NCBI RefSeq assembly: GCF_030690045.1
Contig: NZ_JAUYHK010000020.1
Span: 62,001-126,000, forward strand
DNA: 64,000 nt
Reading direction: 5' to 3'
From: Thalassospira sp.
GTDB taxonomy: Bacteria > Pseudomonadota > Alphaproteobacteria > Rhodospirillales > Thalassospiraceae
Shown: positions 18,030-26,573 of the stretch, piece after piece
How the letters are laid out: the number at the start of each line of letters is the position of its first letter
How positions within the stretch are numbered: position 1 is the stretch's first letter
Notes under the pieces: generated by a model
The model's input: the letters and a program-made list of their open reading frames with translations, nothing else
Database searches by the model: none
What the model was told of the DNA's origin: nothing
Made by a program: the position numbers and the translations under genes

Positions 18030-18932
18030 TTACGTCACGCTATCGGTCAGCGCATCCCAAAGTTTGCGGGTCACCATGCGTTTGGTGTCGGCCTTGCGGT
18101 AAATCTGGATATCGAGTTCGTGGCTCCAGTTCGGGGCGTCGATCAGGACCAGTTCATTGCGGGCCAGTTCGGGTTTTGCACAGCTTTCAGGCACCAGTGT
18201 CATGGCGCCGAATTCAATGGCCATGCGTTTTACAAATTCGGATGTCGGGCTTTCGCTGATGCGTTTGAGCCTTTTTCCGGTGCCGGGATTTTCGCCGAAA
18301 ATCAGTGATTCTATTTCGGCGAAATAGCCGTTCTTGGAATAGCCGACATATGGAATTTCGCCGTCCTGATCCGGATGGACTACCGGATTGCCCTTGTTGT
18401 CGGGCGGGGCAACCATGATCATTTTTTCGCGTGCCAGTGTCAGGGCGCGAAATTGTGCCGTGTCGAACAGGACCGGGACTTTCGGGCTGCAATATTGCAG
18501 GACGAAATCAATGTCGCCATCGGCCAGATGCCGGACCATATCATGAAAATTCTCGGTCATGATATGGCTTGTGAACGGGCCGATGGTTTGTTGCACCCCT
18601 TTGAGCCAGTTGGGAATAAAACTGATACTCAGTGTGCTGGCGGCGGCAATGCGGATATCGGGACGGCGGGTATGTTGTATCTGATGAAATTGCGCACGGT
18701 CGCGATAGATGTCGTGCAAAACCGTTTCGGCCGTATCGCGAAACAACCTTCCTTCTTCGGTCAGTTTGATGGGATAGCTTCGCCGGTCAATCAGGTCGGT
18801 CCCGATCCAGTTTTCAAGGGCGCGGATGCGGCGACTGAAAGCCGGTTGTGTCACATTGCGTTCTTCGGAAGAACGCGAAAAATTGTGAGTTCTGGCGAGA
18901 GAAACAAAATCTTCAAGCCATTTTATTTCCAT
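18030..18932 (-). CDS. LysR-family transcriptional regulator
   Basis: A 300-residue LysR regulator. The N-terminal winged helix is clear (MEIKWLEDFVSLARTHNFSR, then QPAFSRRIRALENWIG). A periplasmic-binding-protein-like effector domain follows from about residue 90. The gene converges with the iaaA-like gene, 16 bases from stop to stop. It most plausibly controls the divergent iaaA/gsi promoters through the T-N11-A site at 16823-16841. The co-inducer is unknown. Confidence 0.88.
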   Translation of the reverse strand: MEIKWLEDFVSLARTHNFSRSSEERNVTQPAFSRRIRALENWIGTDLIDRRSYPIKLTEEGRLFRDTAETVLHDIYRDRAQFHQIQHTRRPDIRIAAASTLSISFIPNWLKGVQQTIGPFTSHIMTENFHDMVRHLADGDIDFVLQYCSPKVPVLFDTAQFRALTLAREKMIMVAPPDNKGNPVVHPDQDGEIPYVGYSKNGYFAEIESLIFGENPGTGKRLKRISESPTSEFVKRMAIEFGAMTLVPESCAKPELARNELVLIDAPNWSHELDIQIYRKADTKRMVTRKLWDALTDSVT

Positions 18933-19126
18933 TTAAAAATCCCCGCCAAACGATCAACACGCCGTTTGTAACATTTTAATGTCAGAAAAGGCGACCCCCT
19001 TCCATACGGTGTCTGGTCTGGGGTTGCACGGTGGAAGGTGCATTTCATTTCGGTCCGGGCGCATGTCAGAACGCCTGTTCTGCACCTTGATGCTGTACCG
19101 ATACTTGCTAAATTTTACAAATAATA

Positions 19127-19140
19127 TACAAATTTACATA
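19127..19140. promoter_or_regulatory. Candidate shared regulatory element (copy 1)
   Basis: tacaaatttacata, ending 34 bases before the DUF1537 kinase start codon, within an AT-rich promoter segment. Resembles the sequence at 28288-28301 in front of the iron alcohol dehydrogenase. No perfect dyad, so assignment as an operator is tentative. Confidence 0.25.
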
Positions 19141-19174
19141 TCGGAGTTTTTTGGTAAAAAAACAAGGTTTGCAG

Positions 19175-20227
19175 ATGGTTTCCGTTGTGATTCTGGCAGA
19201 TGATCTGACAGGGGCGCTTGATAGCGCGGTTTGTTTTGCCAATCGTGGAATGAGCACCGTTGTCGCGGGAACTGTTGACGCCTTTGCCGAAGCACTGCAA
19301 AGCGGGTGCGATGTGGTTGCGGTCAGCACATCTTCACGCGAGATTTCAGCAGAACTTGCGAGACAGAAGATCACGGAAGCATTGGGCTGTATGTGCTTTG
19401 ATCCGCCGGTCCTGATGAAGAAAGTGGATTCCCGTTTAAAGGGCAACATCAAGGCCGAGCTTGACGTGTTTTGGGAAAAGAAGCTGAAGCGGAACATGTT
19501 TGTCTGCCCTGCGGTTCCATCACAGGGCCGGTTGGTCGAAGGGGGGCGGATTGTCGGCAATGGTGTAACCGAACCGATTGATATTTCCGAAATTCTGCCG
19601 GGGGACTTTCCGTCTGACAGTATTGCAAATGCCCAAAACCTTTCTGATATTGTTGTGGCATTGCCATTGAAACTGGAAGATTGTCTTTTCGTCGGTGCCG
19701 CAGGGCTGGCAGAAGCATTGGCGATCCGGCTGAGACCCGAAATGTCACCGAGGCAGCCAATTGCGTTACCTGCGCCTGCGTTGTTTGCAATCGGTTCAAG
19801 AGATCCGATCACCAAGGCGCAGATTGATAAAATCCGGTCGGTTTGTGACATTGTCGAAGCACCCAACGGGCAAAATTTACATGGCCCCGGCACGGATCGG
19901 CAGCACGACGGAAAAGTGACGATTGTCGAGATGGTGGCTGGCAATGAAACAGTTTCGGGCACTGAGGCCGGCAGGGCATTCTCGTCGGGAATTGTCCGGG
20001 AAATCCGGAGAAATGTGCCGGCAACCTTGCTGGCCTGTGGCGGAGAAACTGCTGCGGCAATTCTGAATGAAGCCGGTATGAAATTTCTGACGGTAAAAGG
20101 AGAGGTTCTGCCGGGTATGCCGTTTGCGGAAACGGTCCTGAACAATCAAAAAATTACTGTCGTGACAAAATCCGGTGGATTTGGGACTGAAGATACATTT
20201 CAAAATGTACTATCATTAATTGCATAA
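19175..20227 (+). CDS. DUF1537 four-carbon acid sugar kinase family protein (short form)
   Basis: Member of the DUF1537 (OtnK/DtnK) kinases, which phosphorylate four-carbon sugar acids such as threonate or erythronate for a PdxA2-type dehydrogenase. N-terminal substrate-domain blocks are ADDLTGALDSA and KKVDSRLKGNI; the C-terminal nucleotide-domain block is VTKSGGFGTEDTF. At 350 residues it is shorter than the usual ~420, and the middle (around residues 140-170) looks compressed. An N-terminal extension to 19151 is possible, but the ATG at 19175 has aagg upstream and begins at the conserved strand. It is followed by its GntR gene 21 bases later; PdxA2 lies convergent downstream. Confidence 0.8.
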   Translation: MVSVVILADDLTGALDSAVCFANRGMSTVVAGTVDAFAEALQSGCDVVAVSTSSREISAELARQKITEALGCMCFDPPVLMKKVDSRLKGNIKAELDVFWEKKLKRNMFVCPAVPSQGRLVEGGRIVGNGVTEPIDISEILPGDFPSDSIANAQNLSDIVVALPLKLEDCLFVGAAGLAEALAIRLRPEMSPRQPIALPAPALFAIGSRDPITKAQIDKIRSVCDIVEAPNGQNLHGPGTDRQHDGKVTIVEMVAGNETVSGTEAGRAFSSGIVREIRRNVPATLLACGGETAAAILNEAGMKFLTVKGEVLPGMPFAETVLNNQKITVVTKSGGFGTEDTFQNVLSLIA

Positions 20228-20248
20228 ACAGATTTTCTTAAGGTTTTT

Positions 20249-20995
20249 ATGACACAGGACAAACCAGAAAGTTCCCCGGTGAAAGAGCAGGTCAGAAAAC
20301 CCCGCGTAGCTCTTGCTGATCGGGTTTATCATTCACTTTTCAGCCGGATCACAAATGGCGAGTACGCGCCGAACAGCAAGTTGCCCCCGGAAAATGTTTT
20401 GGCAACCGATCTTGAGGTTTCGCGCCCTGTTTTGCGCACGGCCCTTGAGAGGTTGCGCGAGGAGGGGCTGGTCTATTCCCGTCAGGGGGCGGGAAGTTAT
20501 GTGCGGCCTGCCAAACACGCGCCGCTTGGCTTTGCCAAGGTCGAAACTTTGGCCGATATTCAGCGCTGTTACGAATTTCGCCTGACGATCGAGCCGGAGG
20601 CCGCGGCCCTTGCGGCGACGCGGCATAATGAAACGATCCTTAAGGAAATCGAACATGCGCTGGATCTGCTCAAGGCTGCGACAGGATCGCACCAGCACCG
20701 CGAAGATGCCGATTTTGCCTTTCATCTGGCGATTACCCGGGCGGCGAACAACCATTATTTCGAGGCATCGATGCGGGCCTTGCGCGAGCATATCAATATC
20801 GGGATGAAGCTGCATGGGCAGTCGTTGATGTCGGATGGCCTGAAACGTTTGCAAGAAGTTCTGGAGGAACATTCCGCAATCTACAAGGCAATCCGCGATG
20901 GCAAGTCAGAAGAGGCCAGAACCCTGATGCACCGACATATCGAGCATTCCAGGGATCGGCTTTTTGGGGGCAGTTTACTCAGTTTGAAAATGTGA
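20249..20995 (+). CDS. GntR-family regulator with FCD domain
   Basis: A 248-residue FadR/FCD regulator, presumably controlling the acid-sugar module. A disordered N-terminus of about 20 residues precedes the winged helix (ADRVYHSLFSRITNGEYAPN, EVSRPVLRTALERLREEGLV). The FCD domain has EFRLTIEPEAAALAATRH and the metal-binding histidines in DADFAFHLAI and EEHSAIYKAI, then MHRHIEHS. It is cotranscribed with the DUF1537 gene and ended by the terminator at 21010-21040. Confidence 0.88.
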   Translation: MTQDKPESSPVKEQVRKPRVALADRVYHSLFSRITNGEYAPNSKLPPENVLATDLEVSRPVLRTALERLREEGLVYSRQGAGSYVRPAKHAPLGFAKVETLADIQRCYEFRLTIEPEAAALAATRHNETILKEIEHALDLLKAATGSHQHREDADFAFHLAITRAANNHYFEASMRALREHINIGMKLHGQSLMSDGLKRLQEVLEEHSAIYKAIRDGKSEEARTLMHRHIEHSRDRLFGGSLLSLKM

Positions 20996-21009
20996 CTTTT
21001 CGACAATAA

Positions 21010-21040
21010 CAAGGCCCGGACCAGTTCAGTCCGGGCCTTG
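21010..21040. terminator. Rho-independent terminator, bidirectional
   Basis: Perfect 12-bp stem caaggcccggac / gtccgggccttg with a 7-base loop, between the converging GntR and pdxA2-like genes. It is followed by ttggtttt on the plus strand and ttattg on the minus strand. Confidence 0.85.
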
Positions 21041-21065
21041 TTGGTTTTACAAGGTTTCGACGCCG

Positions 21066-22058
21066 TTACGATGGGCGTCTGGCATTTGCCAGTTTGTCCG
21101 CATAGCTGAGTGCCGAGAGCATGTTTTCATGATTGGCGCGGCCGGTGCCTGCAATGTCGAATGCCGTGCCGTGATCGACCGATGTACGGTCAATCGGCAG
21201 GCCAAGCGACACATTCACGGCGGTATCAAATGCCACGAGTTTGACCGGGATATGCCCCTGATCGTGATACTGGGCGATGACAAGGTCAAAATCCCCGCGA
21301 TAGGCACGGTGATAGACGGAATCTGCGGAAATCGGCCCGTGAACATTGATGCCTTCCTGCTGTGCCTTTTTCACAGCCGGTTCAATCCGTTCCGGGTCGT
21401 CATTGCCAAACAGGCCGTTTTCACCGCAATGCGGATTGATGCCCGCAACCGCGATTTTCGGGTTTTCGTATCCCATTCGTTTGAAATGACGATATCCGGT
21501 GCGGATGGTTTCAAGAACGCGGTCCGTCGTTGCGCGGTCAATCGCATCCCTGAGGGATACGTGCGTTGAAACGTGAATGACATTCAGGCGTTCGGATGCC
21601 AGCAACATCCACGAGGATTTGCATCCTGTCAGATGTGCCAGCATGCCGGTGTGACCGTCATAGTGATGCCCGGCGGCATTCAGGGCTTCCTTGTTGATCG
21701 GCGCGGTTACAATGCCGGTTGCTTCACCCGATTGCGCCATTTTCACCGCAGCTTCGATGTAACGGAAACTGGCTTCACCGCAACGATCCGAAAGGATGCC
21801 GAATTTGTCGGGCAAACTGTCAATGGCGATATGATTCACCACGATAGAGGGCCCGGACGGGGTGTCGCCAGCCTGATGGGTGCCGATATCAAGCCCGCAG
21901 GCCCGAATGGCGCGATTCAGGACGTCGATATCACCGATTACGGTATAGTTCTGTCTTTTTTCCGGTGTCAGGGTTGTCAGGGCCCGAACGGTGACTTCGG
22001 CACCCACCCCGGACGGATCGCCCATGGTAATGGCAACTGGTGTGCTGGCGATTGTCAT
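21066..22058 (-). CDS. pdxA2: 4-hydroxythreonine-4-phosphate dehydrogenase family protein (PdxA2 type)
   Basis: NAD-dependent, metal-containing dehydrogenase/decarboxylase of 330 residues. Family blocks are [54 protein letters not shown] and [14 protein letters not shown]. Genes of this family next to DUF1537 kinases act on phosphorylated four-carbon acids and give dihydroxyacetone phosphate plus CO2 (the established D-threonate pathway). That context, not the sequence alone, argues for PdxA2 over the vitamin B6 enzyme. Start at 22058 after aggag. Last gene of the minus-strand operon. Confidence 0.87.
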   Translation of the reverse strand: MTIASTPVAITMGDPSGVGAEVTVRALTTLTPEKRQNYTVIGDIDVLNRAIRACGLDIGTHQAGDTPSGPSIVVNHIAIDSLPDKFGILSDRCGEASFRYIEAAVKMAQSGEATGIVTAPINKEALNAAGHHYDGHTGMLAHLTGCKSSWMLLASERLNVIHVSTHVSLRDAIDRATTDRVLETIRTGYRHFKRMGYENPKIAVAGINPHCGENGLFGNDDPERIEPAVKKAQQEGINVHGPISADSVYHRAYRGDFDLVIAQYHDQGHIPVKLVAFDTAVNVSLGLPIDRTSVDHGTAFDIAGTGRANHENMLSALSYADKLANARRPS

Positions 22059-22100
22059 CTGTGTCTCCTGTCTCGGGTTTTTTGACCCGGTTTTCCAAGG

Positions 22101-23150
22101 TTATGCTTGTGCGGAAATCGTGGCGATGCCATAGCGCTGTGCTTCGGCATTCAGGCTGTCGGCGATGCCGGGATAGAGGCGAACCCCGTCACGGATGGAT
22201 GCGGCCTTGCGTAGCAATGCGGCCTGTCCGGGCAGGCGCACCGGATGCGATGGATCTTTGGGGCGGCTGGCAAGGCAGGCATCGCGCAGCCAGCCGGTCT
22301 GGGTGACAAAGTTTTCAACCCCGCCAAAGGCCGCCGGGTCATATACACTGACAGTGACGGCGGCATTGGTTCCCTTGGGGGCGTTTGCGCGGCCATACCC
22401 GGCAAGACCCTGCGTCAGGGCTTCGACGGACAGGGCCATGCCATAGCCTTTCTGCCCATGATCAACGCCGCCAGTGGGTAGAAGGGTTGCGCCATCATCC
22501 AGAATTTCGGGATCGTTGCCGATGCGACCATCGCGATCCATCAGCCAGTCATGATCATATACCCGCCCTTCGCGTTTCAGACGGGTGGCCATATTGACTG
22601 TCGTGATGGATGCTGAGATGTCGATCAGAAGAGGTTGGGCATTGGTTGGAATGCCCCATGCCACCGGGTTCGGTGTGAAAACGCCATCCAGTCCGCCAAA
22701 CGGGGCCACCTGTGCCCCGGAGGGAGAGGAGGACGCAACCGATGCCAGCATCGACTGGTCGGTTGCAATCGAAAGATAGGCCGAAAGTGCGCCAATGTGG
22801 TGGCTGTTACCAATCGCAATGGTCGCCGAGCCAAACGTGCGGGCACGGTTGACCGCGATTTTCATGGCCTCGCTTGTCAGCCATGCACCGGGCAATCTTT
22901 TTCCGTCCCAGCATTGTGCCGCCCCGCGATCAGACAGAATTTCATAAGTTCCGCCTGTCTTCATGACGCCGTCACGCACACTTTGCAGATACCACGGGGC
23001 CAGCGCCAGCCCGTGGGTCGTATGCCCCATCAGGTCGGCCTCGATCAGATAACAGGCAACCGCAGCGGATTTGTCGGTCTCAAGACCCGCCCTGACAAAC
23101 AGGGTTGATACGAAATCCGTCAGTTCTGCCAGATCAAAGGTTTCGCTCAT
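22101..23150 (-). CDS. Ldh2/malate-type NAD(P)-dependent 2-hydroxyacid dehydrogenase
   Basis: A 349-residue member of the Ldh_2 family (malate/L-sulfolactate/ureidoglycolate dehydrogenases), with a fold unrelated to classical Rossmann lactate dehydrogenases. Visible blocks are EADLMGHTTHGLALAPWYL with the catalytic histidine region, IAIGNSHHIGALSAYLS, VAPFGGLDGVFTPNPVAWGIP and the GGVDHGQKGYGMALSVEALT segment. Its ATG sits immediately after the stop of the next gene upstream (ctgatATG). With that neighbour, a dehydrogenase of different fold, it may interconvert stereoisomers of one 2-hydroxy acid through the keto acid. Confidence 0.85.
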   Translation of the reverse strand: MSETFDLAELTDFVSTLFVRAGLETDKSAAVACYLIEADLMGHTTHGLALAPWYLQSVRDGVMKTGGTYEILSDRGAAQCWDGKRLPGAWLTSEAMKIAVNRARTFGSATIAIGNSHHIGALSAYLSIATDQSMLASVASSSPSGAQVAPFGGLDGVFTPNPVAWGIPTNAQPLLIDISASITTVNMATRLKREGRVYDHDWLMDRDGRIGNDPEILDDGATLLPTGGVDHGQKGYGMALSVEALTQGLAGYGRANAPKGTNAAVTVSVYDPAAFGGVENFVTQTGWLRDACLASRPKDPSHPVRLPGQAALLRKAASIRDGVRLYPGIADSLNAEAQRYGIATISAQA

Positions 23151-23151
23151 A

Positions 23152-24117
23152 TCAGCCCCCGAAAACTTCGGGGTTGAGGACGCGCCGGGGATGCTCGCCG
23201 CGCATCAGGGATTCAATATCGCTGATATTCATCAGGCCGACATTTGCCAAGGCCTCTTGAGTATCGGCCCCGGTGTGCGGTGTGAAAACAACGCGCGGAT
23301 GAGAAAAAACCGGGTGGCCGGTTTGCGGGGGTTCGACAATATAGGCGTCGATACCGGCACCGCCCAGTTTTTTGTCATACAGGGCATCAGACAGGGCATC
23401 AAGGTCCACCACTTCGCCGCGTGCGAGGTTTAGAAGACAGGCATCCGGTTTCATCCGTGCGAGCTTTTCCGCATTGATGAAGGCCGTGTTTTCTGTGCCA
23501 CCAAAAATATGCAACGAAACATAGTCCGATTTTGCAAGAAGTGTATTCACATCGACGAAGTCAATGCCGTTTGCTTTTGCAAAGGAAATATCCGGGTAGG
23601 CATCCTGTGCGATAACCGTCATGCCCAGCGCACGCGCCTTGAGCGCAAGCGACTTGCCGATATTGCCAAGGCCAATAATACCCAGTGTCTTGCCGCCGAT
23701 CTGGGTGCCGATTGTGCGGTTCCATCCGCCCGAAACGACCGAATTGTGACCGGCGACAATATTGCGTGCCAGCGCAAACATCATGCCGATGGCAAGTTCC
23801 GCCACGGCATCGGCATTGGCGCCGGGGGTATTGAGGACCGGCAGGCCCGATCCGGTGCAGGCAGGGATATCGATATTGTCAACGCCGACACCGTGTTTGA
23901 GGACGGCCTTGAGGTTCTTGCCCTGCGCAATGGTTTCAGGTGTTACCGGCACCAGACCGACCACCAGATAATCCGCGCGTGCGATATGTTGGCTGACACC
24001 GCCATCCGGTTTTGTCATGTCCACACAGCGGATCAGTTCCCAGCCGAGTTCGTCAAGACGGGCCGAAACCGCCCCATATTTGCCAAATCCCGGCGATGTT
24101 GTCAGAAGGACTGTCAT
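23152..24117 (-). CDS. D-isomer-specific 2-hydroxyacid dehydrogenase (PGDH-like)
   Basis: Rossmann-fold NAD-dependent dehydrogenase of 321 residues, related to phosphoglycerate dehydrogenase. The dinucleotide motif is GIIGLGNIGKSLALKA. The catalytic Arg lies in NLARGEVVDL, Glu in AYIVEPPQ and His in TPHTGADTQEAL. It lacks the C-terminal ACT domain of serine-biosynthetic PGDH. The ATG overlaps the stop of the lyase gene (ATGA). Its pairing with an Ldh2-family enzyme resembles the SlcC/ComC couple of sulfolactate degraders, although no sulfo-lyase is present here. Confidence 0.88.
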   Translation of the reverse strand: MTVLLTTSPGFGKYGAVSARLDELGWELIRCVDMTKPDGGVSQHIARADYLVVGLVPVTPETIAQGKNLKAVLKHGVGVDNIDIPACTGSGLPVLNTPGANADAVAELAIGMMFALARNIVAGHNSVVSGGWNRTIGTQIGGKTLGIIGLGNIGKSLALKARALGMTVIAQDAYPDISFAKANGIDFVDVNTLLAKSDYVSLHIFGGTENTAFINAEKLARMKPDACLLNLARGEVVDLDALSDALYDKKLGGAGIDAYIVEPPQTGHPVFSHPRVVFTPHTGADTQEALANVGLMNISDIESLMRGEHPRRVLNPEVFGG

Positions 24118-25001
24118 GGCTGGATGCGTCCGTATTTTTTAAGGATTTCGACGATTTTTCGATCCTGTTCCGGATCAGGCAGCAGGGCGGGCTGACGCGA
24201 TGCACCGACAGTTTCATCCATCAGGTAAAGCGCACGTTTGACCAAGGCCGGGGGATATCCAAGGCCGTAAAGGTCCTTGCGGAAATTGCCAAAGATTTCC
24301 TGATTGACTTCGGCCTTGGCTATATCGCCGGAATTAAAGCCGTCTATAATACCGGCCAGAATGTCGGGCAAGACATTGCCCAGCCCCGAAATTGCGCCAG
24401 CAGCCCCATTTTGCAGCGACCACAGCACAAGATGATCCGGCCCGGAATAGACATCAAAACCATCCATTTCCCGACTGATGCCAAGATAGGCATTCAGGCT
24501 TTCATTGGTGCCGCCGGAATCCTTGATCCCGGCGATATTGCCGTGACGGGCAAGGGTTTTGGCGGTTTCCGGTTCGATATGGTTCTGGGTGCGCGGCGGA
24601 ATGTCATAAAGATATACGGGGACCGAAACAGTATCGGCGACTGCGGTGAAATGGCGGATCAGACCGTCTTGCGTACAGGCAATGAAAAACGGGGTGATGA
24701 CCGCAATACCATCAACCCCGATACGGTCAAATTCACGGGCAAGTTTGATGGTTTCAAAGGTTGCGGGCATGCCCGCATTGACAATGACCTTTGCCTTGCC
24801 GCCCGCTTCATCAACGACTTCCTCGGTCAGGCGGACCTTTTCATCAAAGGTCAGGGCGGTAAAATCGCCGTTAGTGCCTGCGCACATGATGTTGTTACCC
24901 GCTGCGATCTGGCGTTTTACCTGATTGCGGGTCGCCTGATAATTGATTGTTTCATCGTCATTAAAGCAGGTGACGAGGGCGACATATGCCGATTTGGTCA
25001 T
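24114..25001 (-). CDS. Dihydrodipicolinate synthase family lyase/aldolase
   Basis: A 295-residue class I aldolase-type barrel. The family block is IMCAGTNGDFTAL, the tyrosine is in YLYDIPPRT and the Schiff-base lysine in IAGIKDSGG. The glycine-rich GAAGAISGLGNVLPD is typical. It is distinct from the family member at 2772, and the two are not recent duplicates. In this operon it probably cleaves or forms a 2-keto acid such as a 2-keto-3-deoxy acid; the substrate is not readable from sequence. It lies 11 bases after tctA and has the ribosome site aggaa. Confidence 0.87.
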   Translation of the reverse strand: MTKSAYVALVTCFNDDETINYQATRNQVKRQIAAGNNIMCAGTNGDFTALTFDEKVRLTEEVVDEAGGKAKVIVNAGMPATFETIKLAREFDRIGVDGIAVITPFFIACTQDGLIRHFTAVADTVSVPVYLYDIPPRTQNHIEPETAKTLARHGNIAGIKDSGGTNESLNAYLGISREMDGFDVYSGPDHLVLWSLQNGAAGAISGLGNVLPDILAGIIDGFNSGDIAKAEVNQEIFGNFRKDLYGLGYPPALVKRALYLMDETVGASRQPALLPDPEQDRKIVEILKKYGRIQP

Positions 25002-25012
25002 GATGTTTCCTG

Positions 25013-26503
25013 TTATTCCGGGGATTTGATGTGGTTGCGGCGGCGCTGTTTCAGGCGTGAAACCATCGGCCAGCCAAGGGAAAGGACCGTAAGAGACAAA
25101 AACAGAAGGGTGATCGGGCCGGATGCAAATGTGACAAGATTGTCACCGGATTGCAGCAATCCGCGACGCAGATTGGCCTCCATCATCGGGCCGAGAATCA
25201 GGGCAATGCACAGGGCCGCCTGACTGAACCCGAATTTGTGCATGCCCCAGCCAAGCACACCGAAACCGACCATCGTGTATAGGTCCACAGGGTTCAGGTT
25301 GATGGCAAAGGACCCGATAAAGCAGAAAATGACAATGGTCATTGTCAGCATCTGACGCGGGATCAGCAATATTCGGGAAAAAACCGGAATGAGTGCCATG
25401 CCGAAAATGAACATGAAAATGGTGGCAATAAAGGTGCCGCCGAAAATGCCGATGATGACATCGGGGTTGGTCTGAAACAGCATCGGTCCCGGTGCCAGCC
25501 CCTGAATCATCAACCCGCCCATCAGAACCGCAGTGACCACGTCACCGGGAATGCCCAGTGCCAGAAGCGGAATGAGGGCGGCGGCGCAAACGGCGTTATT
25601 GGCACTTTCCGTTGCCGCAATGCCGGGGGCATAGCCAGTGCCGAATTTTTCGGGATGGCGCGAGGATCGCCGGGCTTCGTTATAGGCAATCCAGGATGCT
25701 GTTCCTGAACCAGTGCCGGGAATAATGCCGATGATGGTACCGATGATCGATCCGCGGACCAGCGCCCCCCTGCTTTCACGCATGTCCGATCTTGATGGCC
25801 AGCGACCGGAAACGTTGCGAATAGGGATTTCGGATTTGCCAAGGCGTTCCATCTGGGTGAAAACCTCGGACAATGCAAAAAGCCCGATAAGCGCGGGGGT
25901 GAAGGCAAAACCGGATGCAAATCCCGAAAAGCCGAATGTGTATCGAAGCACACCGGTAATCGGGTCCGCGCCAACGCAGGAAACAAGGATGCCGAGCAGG
26001 CCGGAAATCGCACCCTTCAGAAGATCACCGGACAGCGATGCGATGATCGTCAGGCCAAACAGGGCCAGAGCAAAATATTCGGGTGCCCCGAATTCAAGCG
26101 CAATGGATGCCAGTTGCGGTGCCAGTGTTGCCAATATGATGGCAGCGAAAAGCCCCCCGATCATCGAGGCAATTGTCGCCATGCCCAAGGCTTTTCCGGC
26201 TTCGCCTCTTTGGGCCATTGGGTAGCCGTCAAGAACGGTGGCTGCGGACGCCGGCGTTCCGGGAGTGCGCAGCAGAATGGACGAGACACAGCCGCCGTAA
26301 ATTCCGCCGATATAGATCCCGATCAGCATGTTCAGCCCGACAACCGGGGCCATGCCGAATGTCATCGGGATCAGCAGCGCAACCCCCATGGTCGCGGTCA
26401 GGCCGGGCAGGGCACCGATGATCAGCCCGCCAAGGGTGCCAAGGGCAATGGTCCACAGGGTGTTGAACTCAAACAACTGTGAAAGTGATGAAAGAACATC
26501 CAT
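25013..26503 (-). CDS. tctA: Tripartite tricarboxylate transporter, large permease TctA
   Basis: Inner-membrane permease of 496 residues with about 11-12 hydrophobic segments. The conserved TctA signature GALPGLTATMGVALLIPMTF is near the N-terminus, and a second copy of the pattern (IGIIPGTGSGTASWIAYNEA) lies mid-protein. Works with TctB and the periplasmic TctC encoded just upstream to import carboxylates using an ion gradient. The gene follows the tctC-tctA hairpin at 26537-26559, and the start at 26503 has a weak ribosome site. Confidence 0.93.
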   Translation of the reverse strand: MDVLSSLSQLFEFNTLWTIALGTLGGLIIGALPGLTATMGVALLIPMTFGMAPVVGLNMLIGIYIGGIYGGCVSSILLRTPGTPASAATVLDGYPMAQRGEAGKALGMATIASMIGGLFAAIILATLAPQLASIALEFGAPEYFALALFGLTIIASLSGDLLKGAISGLLGILVSCVGADPITGVLRYTFGFSGFASGFAFTPALIGLFALSEVFTQMERLGKSEIPIRNVSGRWPSRSDMRESRGALVRGSIIGTIIGIIPGTGSGTASWIAYNEARRSSRHPEKFGTGYAPGIAATESANNAVCAAALIPLLALGIPGDVVTAVLMGGLMIQGLAPGPMLFQTNPDVIIGIFGGTFIATIFMFIFGMALIPVFSRILLIPRQMLTMTIVIFCFIGSFAINLNPVDLYTMVGFGVLGWGMHKFGFSQAALCIALILGPMMEANLRRGLLQSGDNLVTFASGPITLLFLSLTVLSLGWPMVSRLKQRRRNHIKSPE

Positions 26504-26536
26504 AAAAAGCTACTCGCTCAAACCGACAAAAGAAGG

Positions 26537-26559
26537 GGGCTTCAGGTGACCTGAAGCCC
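26537..26559 (-). terminator. Intercistronic hairpin between tctC and tctA
   Basis: Perfect 10-bp stem gggcttcagg / cctgaagccc with loop tga, in the 70-base gap. On the minus strand it is followed by cttcttttgt, a moderate U-rich tail, consistent with partial termination that keeps binding protein in excess over permease. Confidence 0.6.
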
Positions 26560-26573
26560 TGAGTTTGTCCGGT

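Noticed and set aside
19151-19174. Longer start for the DUF1537 kinase
   Set aside because: The added residues precede the conserved first strand and the ribosome site fits the ATG at 19175.
22101-24117. Sulfolactate degradation genes (slcC/comC)
   Set aside because: The dehydrogenase pair and TctABC resemble that system, but no SuyAB sulfo-lyase or sulfite exporter is present; kept only as an analogy.
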